Shown piece by piece: positions 33,625 to 42,523 of a DNA stretch of 64,000 nucleotides. Positions within the stretch are counted from its first letter, which is position 1, and every line of letters begins with the position of its first letter. The notes under the pieces are model-generated. The model was not told where the DNA came from. It worked only from the letters and a program-made list of their open reading frames with translations, and made no database searches. Source of the stretch: Marinobacter sediminum (GTDB lineage: Bacteria > Pseudomonadota > Gammaproteobacteria > Pseudomonadales > Oleiphilaceae); assembly GCF_016820575.1 (NCBI RefSeq), contig NZ_JAEMQH010000002.1, positions 1,237,305 through 1,301,304 on the forward strand, given 5' to 3'. The position numbers were made by a program, and so were the translations under genes.

Positions 33625-34257
33625 ATGCATACGGCACGGCTGTGGGTCAGATCAATCCTTTTCATTGCACTGACCTGGTTAATGGCATCAGTGGCTCTGG
33701 CCAATCAAAACACACTTCTGATAGTGGGCGACAGCCTTAGTGCGGCTTACGGTGTTCCGTCGGACCGGGCCTGGGTTCAGCTGCTGCAGGAACGCCTGAA
33801 CAACAATGGCCTGAGCCAGTGGAACGTCGTCAATGCCAGCATCAGTGGTGAAACCACCGATGGTGGCGCGCGGCGCCTACCCGGCCTGCTGGCCGATAAT
33901 AGCCCGGATGTTGTGGTTATTGAGCTTGGCGGCAACGACGGCCTGCGCGGTTTTCCGCCAAACGTCATTGAGTCCAACCTGGCCCAGATGATCACTCAGG
34001 TGCAGGATGCAGGTGCCCGGGCCATCCTGGTCGGTATGCAGATCCCGCCGAACTACGGCCAACGCTACACCCAGATGTTCGCTGATATCTTTCCGAAACT
34101 GTCAGACCGCTATAACACCGCGCTTGTTCCCTTCTTTTTGCAGGGCGTATACGACCAGGAAGGCATGATGCAGGACGATGGCATTCACCCAAGTGCCGAG
34201 GCGCAGCCAAAACTGCTGGAGAACGTGTGGCCGGTGCTCAAACCAGCCCTAAACTGA
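33625..34257 (+). CDS. tesA: Arylesterase / lysophospholipase-like TesA (GDSL family)
   Basis: 210 residues, exported: signal sequence MHTARLWVRSILFIALTWLM, cleaved near VALAN. The SGNH hydrolase blocks are complete: GDSLSAAYG with the nucleophile Ser, NASISGETT, ELGGNDGLRG and DGIHPSAEAQ with the catalytic Asp/His. TesA acts as thioesterase, arylesterase and lysophospholipase in the periplasm. It is divergent from ybbA by about 55 bp. A small 15-bp tandem duplication follows the stop codon. Confidence 0.92.
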   Translation: MHTARLWVRSILFIALTWLMASVALANQNTLLIVGDSLSAAYGVPSDRAWVQLLQERLNNNGLSQWNVVNASISGETTDGGARRLPGLLADNSPDVVVIELGGNDGLRGFPPNVIESNLAQMITQVQDAGARAILVGMQIPPNYGQRYTQMFADIFPKLSDRYNTALVPFFLQGVYDQEGMMQDDGIHPSAEAQPKLLENVWPVLKPALN

Positions 34258-34260
34258 ACC

Positions 34261-34290
34261 TTCCCTGATCGACTATTCCCTGATCGACTA
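34261..34290. repeat. 15-bp tandem duplication between tesA and the YheT-like gene
   Basis: TTCCCTGATCGACTA occurs twice in direct succession (34261-34275 and 34276-34290). The second unit includes the TAG-complement stop of the YheT-like hydrolase, so the repeat reaches its last codons. Probably a replication slippage product. Confidence 0.9.
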
Positions 34291-35295
34291 AGCGCAGATA
34301 TCGCGGAGAAACGCGATGGCGCGGCGTTCCGACCAGTAATAGCCGTCGCGGGCGTGCTCAACAAAGCCGACATGCCCACCCCAGCGTGGCGCCTCCACGC
34401 GCACGTAGGCTCCCAGAAGATTTCGTGATTCCGGAAAGCAGCTGCTAGACAGGAACGGGTCGTCAGCGGCATTGACCATCAACGCTGGCACCCGAATATC
34501 CCGGAGCCGCCCAAGCGCGGACGCCTGCGCCCAATAGTCCACGGCGCTGCGGAAGCCATGCAGGGGCGCGGTGTAGCGATCGTCAAACTGATGAAAATTG
34601 CGAATAGACTCGAAGCCGGACACGTCGATCAGATCCGGGAATCTTTGCGCTTTTTCGCGCATCTTCCAATGAAGATCCTTCAAGAAACGCTGCATGTAGA
34701 TGCGCCGCGTTGGCCGGGAGAGCACCTCGGCGCTGCCAGCGAGATCGCACGGCACCGAATAGGTAACAGCACCGCAAATTCGGCTATCGATCCGCTCTCC
34801 CTGCTCGCCCAAATACAGCAGGGTCAGGTTGCCACCCATACTGAAGCCGGACAGAAACAGCGTGTCGTAGGTCTTGCCCAGGCCATGGTGGATGACACGC
34901 TCGAGATCAGCCGTTGCCCCACTGTGGTAAAACCGGGGCTGCCGGTTCATTACTCCGCCGCACGATCGATAATTCCAGGCCAGCACATCCCAGCCCGCAC
35001 TCAGAAGGGCTCGGGTAATGCCCAGCACGTAGGGTCGCCGGCTATGCCCTTCCAGACCATGGGAGACAATGGCGAGGCGATTACTGCCCTGGCGATACCA
35101 ATCCAGGTGAAGTTCATCGTCATCGTCGGTGGGCAGAATCTCGGCCTGGGGCGAGATCATATCGACCTTGCGAAACAGCGTCGGCCAGACCGACTGAATG
35201 TGGCCGTTACGTAACCAGGGTGGTGGGTGATACTGCAGGCGGTCCGGCTTTACATTCGCGGGCAAAGGTTGAGGGGCGGATTCGAAAGCAGTCAT
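34288..35295 (-). CDS. Alpha/beta hydrolase of the YheT family
   Basis: 335 residues. Pattern of YheT/UPF0017: PPPWLRNGHIQSVWPTLFRK near the start, VSHGLEGHS as the oxyanion region, the nucleophile elbow SGFSMGGNL, and ALMVNAADDPF with the acidic residue; the terminal His lies in the stretch WGGHVGFVEH. The substrate is unknown; carboxyl ester hydrolysis is expected. Its end overlaps the 15-bp tandem duplication and it converges with tesA. Confidence 0.88.
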   Translation of the reverse strand: MTAFESAPQPLPANVKPDRLQYHPPPWLRNGHIQSVWPTLFRKVDMISPQAEILPTDDDDELHLDWYRQGSNRLAIVSHGLEGHSRRPYVLGITRALLSAGWDVLAWNYRSCGGVMNRQPRFYHSGATADLERVIHHGLGKTYDTLFLSGFSMGGNLTLLYLGEQGERIDSRICGAVTYSVPCDLAGSAEVLSRPTRRIYMQRFLKDLHWKMREKAQRFPDLIDVSGFESIRNFHQFDDRYTAPLHGFRSAVDYWAQASALGRLRDIRVPALMVNAADDPFLSSSCFPESRNLLGAYVRVEAPRWGGHVGFVEHARDGYYWSERRAIAFLRDICA

Positions 35296-35369
35296 AACGA
35301 CACCTCCCTGTCACTACGCACTACTGAACACTGGCTTTCGTACAATTTTTAACCTTTTAATTCAGGGGG

Positions 35370-35398
35370 TTGACCCGGCTCACCAAAGCACTTAATAT
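35370..35398 (+). promoter_or_regulatory. Promoter of the first tRNA-Asn gene
   Basis: TTGACC (35370-35375) and TAATAT (35393-35398) are exactly 17 bp apart, 21 bp before the tRNA. The second tRNA-Asn copy has the same arrangement. Confidence 0.75.
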
Positions 35399-35418
35399 GC
35401 GCGCCACTCTGATGCTGT

Positions 35419-35494
35419 TCCCCGATAGCTCAGTTGGTAGAGCAACGGACTGTTAATCCGTTTGTCGCTGGTTCGAGCCCAGCTCGGGGAGCCA
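35419..35494 (+). tRNA. tRNA-Asn (GUU)
   Basis: 76 nt including the encoded CCA. The acceptor arm is TCCCCGA paired with TCGGGGA, discriminator G; the D-loop is AGCTCAGTTGGTAGAGC; the anticodon GTT is at 35452-35454 in the loop CTGTTAA; the T-arm is GCTGGTTCGAGCCCAGC. It is identical to the copy at 50005-50080. Confidence 0.98.
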
Positions 35495-35504
35495 CTTTTT
35501 CCGG

Positions 35505-35539
35505 AATGCCGCTACTTCATACGAAGCAGCGGCATTTTT
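35505..35539 (+). terminator. Rho-independent terminator after tRNA-Asn
   Basis: AATGCCGCT pairs with AGCGGCATT around a 14-nt loop that is itself partly complementary, then T-run to 35539. It starts 11 bp after the tRNA and may also serve the aminopeptidase gene on the opposite strand (end at 35551). Confidence 0.85.
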
Positions 35540-35550
35540 CGTTTCAGGCC

Positions 35551-36840
35551 TCACAAAACCTGTTCGCGCTGCATGAATTCGGTCAACACCCTAAACAGAG
35601 TATAGCCATCCTCAGTGCCGATGAGCTCCCGAATCGAATGCATACCGAATTGCGGCACACCAATATCCAGCGTGGTGACACCCAGATTACCTGCCGTAAT
35701 TGGCCCAATCGTGCTGCCACAGCCCATATCACTGCGCACCACAAACGACTGATGCGGCAAGCCCAGTTCATCGCTGATGTGACGATAAACGGCGGCTGAC
35801 CGGCTGTTGGTCGCATAACGCTGGTTATGATTGATCTTGATCACCGGCCCCTGGTTCAGCAGCGGTCCATGGTTTTCATCGTGTCGATCCATGTAGTTGG
35901 GGTGAATACCGTGGGCATTATCCGCGGAAATCATCATGGAACGGGCAATAGCACGATTCCTGCCGGCACCGCACCAGCGATCCAGAACCGACGACAGAAA
36001 CGGCCCCTGGGCGCCCTCAGCGGACATACTGCCGACTTCCTCATGGTCATTGCAGACCAACAGCGCGGCTTCGTCGCCAGAGGCGGTCAGTAGAGACTGC
36101 AGGCCGATGTAGCAACTGAGCAGGTTATCGAGCCGGGCGGAGGCGATGAATTCATCACGCAGGCCAACAAACGAGGCTTCGCGGGCATCGTAAAAGCTCA
36201 GCTCGTAACCAAGCACCTTACGCACCTTCAATCCGGACTCGGTCGCAATCTGCTGGCGCAGTAAGTCGGCAAAGCTGGTGGTGTCGCTTTCTGGCACCTG
36301 CATCAGCACCGGCGGCAGATCAGTCTGTGGGTTTACGGTGCGGTTGCTGTTTGCTTCCCGATCGAGGTGGATTGCCAAGCTGGGAATGAACGCTACCGGC
36401 TTGCGAAAATTGATCAGGCTGTCCCGAACTTCGCCCGCTTCATCAAGCACGGTAACTCGACCGGCCAGTGACAGATCGCGATCAAACCAGGGGTTCAGCA
36501 GCACTCCGCCGTACACTTCGACACCAAGCTGAAAGAATCCTTTGCGACGAACTTCCGGGTTCGGTTTCACCTTCAGACAGGGACTGTCGGTGTGCGCGCC
36601 AACCATTCGAATCCCGGAGGCGGCTACATCCCGCTGGCCGGTCCGGAAGGCGACAATGGAAGAGCCGTTGCGAATGACATAATAGCCCTGCCCCGAGGCC
36701 AGCGACCAATCGTCCTTTTCGTCGAGCTCGACAAAGCCGGCGGCGTCCAGTCGGTCTTTCATCGTCGACACGGCGTGCCAGGGTGTTGGCGATGAATCCA
36801 GAAACTTCAGCAAATCTTTGTTAAATTCAGCGTGTTCCAT
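35551..36840 (-). CDS. apeB: M18 family aminopeptidase
   Basis: 429 residues. A cytosolic zinc aminopeptidase of the aspartyl-aminopeptidase type. Metal ligands and motifs are present in order: RMVGAHTDSPCLKVKPN, LVCNDHEEVGS, MISADNAHGIHPNYMDRHD, and the final His within GMHSIRELI. ATG at 36840 is preferred: AGGGA lies 4 bp upstream and the protein then starts MEHAEFNKDLLKFLDSSPTP, typical of the family; the frame extends upstream to 36900. A single gene, probably cut off from neighbours by the tRNA terminator. Confidence 0.95.
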   Translation of the reverse strand: MEHAEFNKDLLKFLDSSPTPWHAVSTMKDRLDAAGFVELDEKDDWSLASGQGYYVIRNGSSIVAFRTGQRDVAASGIRMVGAHTDSPCLKVKPNPEVRRKGFFQLGVEVYGGVLLNPWFDRDLSLAGRVTVLDEAGEVRDSLINFRKPVAFIPSLAIHLDREANSNRTVNPQTDLPPVLMQVPESDTTSFADLLRQQIATESGLKVRKVLGYELSFYDAREASFVGLRDEFIASARLDNLLSCYIGLQSLLTASGDEAALLVCNDHEEVGSMSAEGAQGPFLSSVLDRWCGAGRNRAIARSMMISADNAHGIHPNYMDRHDENHGPLLNQGPVIKINHNQRYATNSRSAAVYRHISDELGLPHQSFVVRSDMGCGSTIGPITAGNLGVTTLDIGVPQFGMHSIRELIGTEDGYTLFRVLTEFMQREQVL

Positions 36841-36962
36841 GATGTCCCTGATTGAATGATAATTGCCACAACAGTATGGCATGAAGCCTTGATGCCTCAT
36901 ACTGGCTGCACGGACATTCCTTATGCCCTAATCACACTCACCCGTCGCAAGCGGAGCTCAGC

Positions 36963-37448
36963 GTGCAAGCACCCAGATTTCTTGATATCGAATACTGCCA
37001 AACCGACGATGCCCTGTTTCCCGTTGCCATGGCTTGGTCCCTGGCCGATGGCCGCATGAAAACCGTGGTGATCAGCCCCGAGGACGCATGGCTGCCGGAC
37101 GACGGTGACCTGGGTGACTTCGACCTTCGCTACCTGGAAGAACAGGGCGTGCCTCCGCTGGAAATCGCGCGCGAACTGCACGAAGACCTGCCCGACCAGA
37201 CTGTCTACGTGGACGGTCTGGACCCGGATGAGATTCTGATCGACAAGATTTTCAGCGCCATCGGACAAGATGCCCCTTTCGAAATTGCCCCCATCACCGA
37301 GCTGATCACCAGCCTGGACGGTGACACCCTAGAGGATCGCCGCCGTCAGCTAATGATCGACGAAGGCCTGGAACCACAGCTACCGGAAAACGGGGTGTAT
37401 GCCCTGCTTCTGATGGCCCGCGAAGAAGGCCTGTTCGACGCCGACTGA
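36963..37448 (+). CDS. Hypothetical protein resembling a DEDD 3'-5' exonuclease fold
   Basis: 161 residues, very acidic (pI low by inspection), no signal or membrane segment. The start RFLDIEYCQTDDALFPVAMA carries a DxE pair as in exonuclease motif I, and VYVDGLDPDEILIDKIF provides a plausible motif II Asp. Motif III is unclear, so a nuclease function is only a suggestion. The start is GTG at 36963 with CGGAG upstream. It is divergent from the aminopeptidase gene by about 120 bp. Confidence 0.65.
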   Translation: MQAPRFLDIEYCQTDDALFPVAMAWSLADGRMKTVVISPEDAWLPDDGDLGDFDLRYLEEQGVPPLEIARELHEDLPDQTVYVDGLDPDEILIDKIFSAIGQDAPFEIAPITELITSLDGDTLEDRRRQLMIDEGLEPQLPENGVYALLLMAREEGLFDAD

Positions 37449-37565
37449 CGCAGACCAGTGCTGACCGGGAACCGACACAGGGAAGTGTGACACGGGTCGA
37501 CGTAACAAACGGTTACACAGGGCAAGATCAGGTCCGTACCGTTGACGTCAGGAAGCCCGATACTA

Positions 37566-38186
37566 ATGAACAAGGTTGTGCGAACATCCCTGCTTGCCGC
37601 GCTGATTCCAGCGACACTGATGACCACTTCGTCTGTTTTCGCCCAGGAAATGGCCTCTGACAAGGCCCGGGAAGACATGCACTACGTGGGATTACTGGCC
37701 ACGGCCTTTAATCATCGCTCTGTCGGAACCGTGACCAACGAGGCAGCCTGGGGCAATGGCGCCACACTGGTAGTCGGCGGCCACATCACCGATCTGTTTC
37801 ACGCCGAAATCCGCGCTGGTGGCGGCATCACTGATGCTGACGTACCCAACAGCAACCTGACCCTGGCCATCGACTATTTCGCCAGCTGGTACATCGGCAT
37901 GCATCACTCGATCACAGACTACGCCAACGTCTACGGCCAGTTCGGTTTTTCCCACCTCAGCGGCAAGTCTGAACTGAAGCGGCCCGAGGCCGCCCAGAAC
38001 CGCCAGTTTCAACTCTTCGAGGAAGACTTTCCTGGCAGCAGTTTCAGTGTCAGCTGGCTGGTTGGCCTGGACATCGAACTTCTCGACAACACCTACCTCG
38101 CCTTCGAAGGCGGCCGGCTGTTCGAAGATACTGAAACGGAGGTGAATACGTTCCAGTTCTCCGGCGGGTTACGCTACGAGTTCTAA
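37566..38186 (+). CDS. Outer-membrane beta-barrel protein
   Basis: 206 residues. A Sec signal peptide (MNKVVRTSLLAALIPATLMT, cleaved at VFAQE) precedes alternating hydrophobic strands, and the chain ends in GGLRYEF, the terminal-Phe signal for outer-membrane insertion. The pattern (HYVGLLATAFNHRS at the start, IDYFASWYIGMHHSITDYAN midway) suits an 8-strand barrel of the OmpA/OprF-like or Opa-like porin class. Ligand or function is not known. ATG 37566 has AGGAAG upstream. It ends 3 bp from rlmKL on the other strand. Confidence 0.8.
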   Translation: MNKVVRTSLLAALIPATLMTTSSVFAQEMASDKAREDMHYVGLLATAFNHRSVGTVTNEAAWGNGATLVVGGHITDLFHAEIRAGGGITDADVPNSNLTLAIDYFASWYIGMHHSITDYANVYGQFGFSHLSGKSELKRPEAAQNRQFQLFEEDFPGSSFSVSWLVGLDIELLDNTYLAFEGGRLFEDTETEVNTFQFSGGLRYEF

Positions 38187-38189
38187 AGC

Positions 38190-40364
38190 TCAGCCCTGAT
38201 GGCGGATATGCCAGCACCGGTGAATACGGGCGTTACGCTGAAAGTCCTTATCCAGCGTGCTGGAACTGACCTCTTCGATATCAAATTCCGCAGCCAGATC
38301 TTCGTCCAGCCTAAAACGACGGAAGTTGTTGGAAAAAATCAGCAAGCCTTCGGAGTTCAGGCGAGCCATGGCCTGGCGCACCAGCCGGCCATGGTCTTTC
38401 TGGATATCCAGCACTCCGGCCATTCTCGCTGAGTTGGAAAAGGTCGGGGGATCCATGAATATAAGATCGTAACGCTGATCCAGAGTCGGCTTCGAGGCCA
38501 GCCAGGCCAGGCAATCAGCCTGTTCCACAACATGCTTCTTGGGATCTGCCCCATTCAGGGCCAGATTATCCTGGGCCCAGTTCACATAGGTTTTCGACAT
38601 ATCCAGACTCAACGAGCGACTCGCGCCCCCAGCCACAGCGTGCACGGTAGCCGCTCCGGTGTAGCAGAACAGGTTCAGGAAGCGCTGACCCTTGGCATGC
38701 TGCTGAATCCAGTGCCGAACAGGCCGATGATCCAGGAACAGGCCGGTGTCCAGATAGTCCTTGAGGTTTACTTTCAGCACACAGCCGTGCTCGTGCACCT
38801 GAAAAAAGTCACCGCTGGCGGCCTGCTTTTCGTATTGGCTGGTGCCTGACTGGCGCTGGCGTTGTTTGCACACCATATCCTCTCGCTCGATACCCAGAGC
38901 CTCGGGTATCACCGCCAGCGCCTCTGCCAGGCGCTCCCGGGCGGAACGCTCGTCCACGGTCTTCGGAGCAGCGTATTCCTGAACGTGCACCCTGCCCTCG
39001 TAGACATCGATGGCCAGGGCAAACTCGGGCATGTCGGCATCGTAGAGACGATAGCAGCCGATGCCCTGCTTGCGGGCCCACTGACCGATGCTCTTGCGGT
39101 TTTTCTTCAGCCGGTTTCTGAGCATAGCCGCCCGTTCCTCATTGGCGATCTTGGGCGTGATTTCACCCGGTACGTCCGGCTCGTGGGGCGTCATCGCGCT
39201 GGCTTCGTCTACGGTGAACAGCAGCAGCTGGGCGGGCAGCTTGCCATTGAACAACCGGTACTGCTTGTAGCTGCGCAGACCAATGGACTTGCCGTACTCC
39301 GGTGTGCCGGTGAACACCCCCAGGCGCCAACCCGGCAGCAGACGCTTAACGGTATCGCCCAGCGCCCGATACAGAGTGCCCAGTTCACGTCGCTCGCTCA
39401 GCCGTTCACCGTAAGGCGGGTTGACCAGCACCAAACCTGAGGATGCCCAGTCACCTTCCAGCGCCAGGTCGGCAATCGCGCTACTGTCCACCTGCACCAG
39501 GCCCTGCAGCCCAGCCCGTTCAATATTATTCCGGGCGGTCGAAAGCACCCGACTGTCCTGATCAAAACCTGCCATTCTCGGCAATTTTCGCTGCTTGCCT
39601 TCATGAGCCCTGCGCTCGGCCTCCTGCCGCAAAGCCAGCCAGAGGTCGGGCTGGTGCCCAAGCCACTTCTCAAACCCGAAATGTTCCTGCTTGCGTCCCG
39701 GCGCCAGATCCAGGGCCATCATGGCCGCTTCAATAACCAGAGTGCCGGAACCGCACATGGGATCGACAAAATCGCCACCCTCCTTTGCCAGCTCAGGCCA
39801 CCCGGCACGCATCAACAGCGCCGCTGCCAGGTTTTCCTTGAGAGGAGCCATGCCCTTTTCGATACGGTAGCCACGCATGTGCAGGCTGTGTCCGCTCAGA
39901 TCGATGCCCAGCGACAGCCGACCACGATTCAAGCGTGCCGACACCGTGACATCGGGCATCTTGGCCGCCACCGAAGGGCGCTGGCCACCGCTGGCGCGGA
40001 ATCGGTCCACAATTCCGTCCTTGACCCGCTGGGCCCCGTACTGTGTGTTGCGGATCGCGTCGTTCTGCCCGAGAAAGGTCACCCGGAAACTGCCGTTAAC
40101 CGGAATGTGCTGCTGCCAGTCCATGTGCACCACGCCGTCATACAGCTGGTCACCACTGGTGGCATCCACCTCGTCCAGATGAAGGATGACCCGGTTGGCC
40201 AGGCGCGACCACAGACAGGCTCGGTAACCGCCTTCCAGACTACCCTCCGCCCAGACACCAGCCGGCGCATTACGCACCGGTTCCAGGCCGAAAGTACTGA
40301 GTTCGTCTGCCAAAAGGTATTCAACCCCTTTTGGGCAGCTTACGAAAAAGACGGATTTGGACAA
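38190..40364 (-). CDS. rlmL: Bifunctional 23S rRNA methyltransferase RlmKL (m2G2445 and m7G2069)
   Basis: 724 residues. N-terminal THUMP and RlmL methyltransferase domain (motif LVNPPYGERLSERRELGTLY, SAM site in VDPMCGSGTLVIEAAMMALD), then an RlmK domain (LNLFCYTGAATVHA, and MDPPTFSNSARM). It modifies G2445 and G2069 of 23S rRNA. I choose TTG at 40364 because CAGGAG is 6 bp ahead; the alternative GTG six codons upstream (40382) has no ribosome site. The rlmKL-rmf-pyrD neighbourhood is the same as in E. coli. It ends 3 bp from the barrel gene. Confidence 0.93.
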   Translation of the reverse strand: MSKSVFFVSCPKGVEYLLADELSTFGLEPVRNAPAGVWAEGSLEGGYRACLWSRLANRVILHLDEVDATSGDQLYDGVVHMDWQQHIPVNGSFRVTFLGQNDAIRNTQYGAQRVKDGIVDRFRASGGQRPSVAAKMPDVTVSARLNRGRLSLGIDLSGHSLHMRGYRIEKGMAPLKENLAAALLMRAGWPELAKEGGDFVDPMCGSGTLVIEAAMMALDLAPGRKQEHFGFEKWLGHQPDLWLALRQEAERRAHEGKQRKLPRMAGFDQDSRVLSTARNNIERAGLQGLVQVDSSAIADLALEGDWASSGLVLVNPPYGERLSERRELGTLYRALGDTVKRLLPGWRLGVFTGTPEYGKSIGLRSYKQYRLFNGKLPAQLLLFTVDEASAMTPHEPDVPGEITPKIANEERAAMLRNRLKKNRKSIGQWARKQGIGCYRLYDADMPEFALAIDVYEGRVHVQEYAAPKTVDERSARERLAEALAVIPEALGIEREDMVCKQRQRQSGTSQYEKQAASGDFFQVHEHGCVLKVNLKDYLDTGLFLDHRPVRHWIQQHAKGQRFLNLFCYTGAATVHAVAGGASRSLSLDMSKTYVNWAQDNLALNGADPKKHVVEQADCLAWLASKPTLDQRYDLIFMDPPTFSNSARMAGVLDIQKDHGRLVRQAMARLNSEGLLIFSNNFRRFRLDEDLAAEFDIEEVSSSTLDKDFQRNARIHRCWHIRHQG

Positions 40365-40679
40365 GTTCAACTCCTGGTTCACTCGGGTTCGGGTAAGTTT
40401 CCGGAATAGCGGACTTTAAGCAGCCAGCCACTCTTCGTTATTTCATACAACTATAAGAAAAGCGTCATATAGATGAAATTATTAGTGTACATCCGCTCGA
40501 CGTTCGAACTACCTTGTAGGTGACGCGTCGTTCCGGAGGCAAACAAAGGTCTCCGATAACAGGATCCTGACTGCTCTGGCTTGAGCTGACAATAGTGGGT
40601 TATCCCGGAATGGGCCCTCTGTCCTCGCCACTGCAGATGTGTACACGCTTGTTCTGTTAATCCATCAGTGAGGAACGGC

Positions 40680-40892
40680 ATGAAAAGACAGAAGAGAGAC
40701 GTTTTCGCTCGTGCATTCAAACGGGGTTATCTAGCCGGCGTATCAGGTAAACCTAAAGACAGTTGCCCCTCAGAACAAATGGAAGTTCGCCAGGAATGGC
40801 TAAACGGGTGGCGTGAAGGCCGCACCGATAACTGGGAGGGCATGACCGGAGTTTCCGGCATCCACAAACTTTCAAACGTCACGTCGGCGTGA
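40680..40892 (+). CDS. rmf: Ribosome modulation factor
   Basis: 70 residues, slightly longer than the 55-residue E. coli protein. It dimerises 70S ribosomes into inactive 100S particles in stationary phase. The family is clear: MKRQKRDVFARAFKRGYLAG, then CPSEQMEVRQEWLNGWREGR. ATG 40680 follows GAGGAACGGC; an in-frame ATG four codons earlier is not needed. The 297 bp before it (40383-40679) contain no further gene that I can support; a moderately AT-rich stretch holds the promoters of rlmKL and rmf, not resolved. Confidence 0.95.
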   Translation: MKRQKRDVFARAFKRGYLAGVSGKPKDSCPSEQMEVRQEWLNGWREGRTDNWEGMTGVSGIHKLSNVTSA

Positions 40893-41031
40893 CAATTCAA
40901 TACAACCCCGGATCTTGATCTGGTCTTTTGTACACAATTTGAAGCAGTAACTTAAAAACCAAAGTGTAACCCAAACGGGGCCTCCCGCCCCGTACCATGC
41001 GAAGAAGCGCCACGGGGTTCATTCCCCGCAC

Positions 41032-41059
41032 GGGCCCGCTAAGCGGGCCCATTTTTTTT
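41032..41059 (+). terminator. Rho-independent terminator between rmf and pyrD
   Basis: GGGCCCGCT, loop of AA, AGCGGGCCC and a run of eight T. It lies 140 bp after rmf and 14 bp before the end of the convergent pyrD gene. Two smaller GC-rich repeats (GGGGCC/GGCCCC-like) precede it at 40975-41030. Confidence 0.88.
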
Positions 41060-41072
41060 GCCTGCTGAAAAC

Positions 41073-42119
41073 TCAGGGCGCTGTCGCTAGCTCACCACCC
41101 TGCTCCAGGTGACGAATGGCTTCCACCGCCTCCCGAATCAGCTCGGGGCCACGGTAGATAAACCCGGTATAGATCTGCACCAGCTTGGCACCGGCGCGAA
41201 TTTTTTCTGCCGCACTCTCGCCATCGGTAATGCCGCCTACCCCAATGATCGGCAGTGCCTCACCCAATTCTGCGTAGAGCCCTTCAATGACTCGCACAGA
41301 GGCGGCCCGAACAGGTGCGCCGCTAAGCCCGCCCGCTTCACCCGCGTGCGCGTGACCGGCGACCGCGTCGCGACTAATGGTGGTGTTGGTGGCAATCACC
41401 CCATCCAGGCCGGTTTCTTTCATGGCGGAGGCCACAAAGCGAATTCCGTTGTCATCCATATCCGGCGCGATCTTTACCGCGATGGGAACGTAGCGGCCCA
41501 GCTGGCTCTGACATTGAAGCTGCTCGTCTTTAATCGACGCCAGCAACTGTTTCAGCGAATCACCAAATTGAAGATCCCGCAGGCCTGGCGTATTGGGCGA
41601 TGACACGTTGACGGTAATGTAGTCCGCCCGTGTATAAACCGAGCGAATGCCTTTGCGGTAGTCCAATTCCGATTCGTCGTTCGGGGTATCCTTGTTTTTA
41701 CCCACATTGATACCGAGAACGCCCTGGTAGCGCCGCTGATCTACCCGATCCAACAGGTGCTGTAGACCTTCGTTATTAAAGCCCATGCGATTAATGATCG
41801 CCTGATGCTCCGGCAACCTGAACATCCGCGGCTTGGGGTTACCCGGTTGGGCCAGCGGAGTCACGGTACCTACTTCGATAAAACCGAAGCCCAAAGCTCC
41901 CAGGGCATCCAGATGATCGGCGTTCTTATCCAGTCCGGCGGCCAATCCCACGGGGTTGGGAAAATCCAGCCCCATAACATTCACTGGCAATGCATCTATT
42001 TTGGGCGAGAGTGCATTCAGCAAGCCAATCCGGTTGATCGCATCGAGGCCACTCAGTGCCAGGTTGTGAGCCTGCTCGGGAGGCAGCCGGAAAAGCAGGT
42101 TACGAATTAAGCCGTACAT
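41073..42119 (-). CDS. pyrD: Dihydroorotate dehydrogenase (quinone), class 2
   Basis: 348 residues. It oxidises dihydroorotate to orotate at the inner membrane, passing electrons to quinone. Class 2 features: N-terminal membrane-associating helix [23 protein letters not shown]-binding segments in [11 protein letters not shown] and [14 protein letters not shown], and the catalytic Ser loop [14 protein letters not shown] 42119 has AAGGAG 7 bp upstream; the longer frame to 42236 is not needed. With pyrF in the same window it covers two de novo pyrimidine steps. Confidence 0.97.
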   Translation of the reverse strand: MYGLIRNLLFRLPPEQAHNLALSGLDAINRIGLLNALSPKIDALPVNVMGLDFPNPVGLAAGLDKNADHLDALGALGFGFIEVGTVTPLAQPGNPKPRMFRLPEHQAIINRMGFNNEGLQHLLDRVDQRRYQGVLGINVGKNKDTPNDESELDYRKGIRSVYTRADYITVNVSSPNTPGLRDLQFGDSLKQLLASIKDEQLQCQSQLGRYVPIAVKIAPDMDDNGIRFVASAMKETGLDGVIATNTTISRDAVAGHAHAGEAGGLSGAPVRAASVRVIEGLYAELGEALPIIGVGGITDGESAAEKIRAGAKLVQIYTGFIYRGPELIREAVEAIRHLEQGGELATAP

Positions 42120-42523
42120 CTGAAAACTCCTTGCATTTCGGTGATCGGAGTATACCGGAAGTTGTCCACAGCATCGCCGCACCTGAAAAAAATGAGGTAA
42201 ATAGCTGTCGAGAGCCGCTCTTGAAATCTTTTCCACGGAATCTGTGGATAAACCTGTTGAAAATCCCGGGGCAACGGGTGCTATCCCTTGATAACTGCGC
42301 CCGCCTACAGATTGATCATTTTTTAACCAGTTAAATTTTGCTTTGTTTTCAGTGAGTTATAAATATTTTTATAAGGTGTTGAGTAAACATGAACAAAATG
42401 TTAGCTGGTCACAACTTCGCAACACTGTGCATAAAAAAGTCAAAATGGGCCTGAAAAAGCGATTCAGCCCTTGACGGGGAATAACGTTATAATTAGGCAC
42501 TCCCCATGATTCCGGAGCCCTTC
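42120..42523 (+). other. AT-rich intergenic region between pyrD and the CDF transporter gene
   Basis: 404 bp without a convincing gene. The centre (about 42300-42420) is much richer in A/T than its surroundings and holds the promoters of both flanking divergent genes. Around 42471-42493 there are TTGACG and TATAAT, but only 11 bp apart, so they cannot act as one promoter. A 21-codon frame from 42389 (MNKMLAGHNFATLC...) has a passable ribosome site but nothing else to support it. Confidence 0.5.

Noticed and set aside
40451..40720. 89-codon minus-strand frame overlapping rmf
   Set aside because: Overlaps the start and regulatory region of rmf, with no ribosome site and no recognised motif.
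42389..42454. 21-codon frame in the AT-rich pyrD/CDF gap
   Set aside because: Only a moderate ribosome site (AAGGTG) and no further support.
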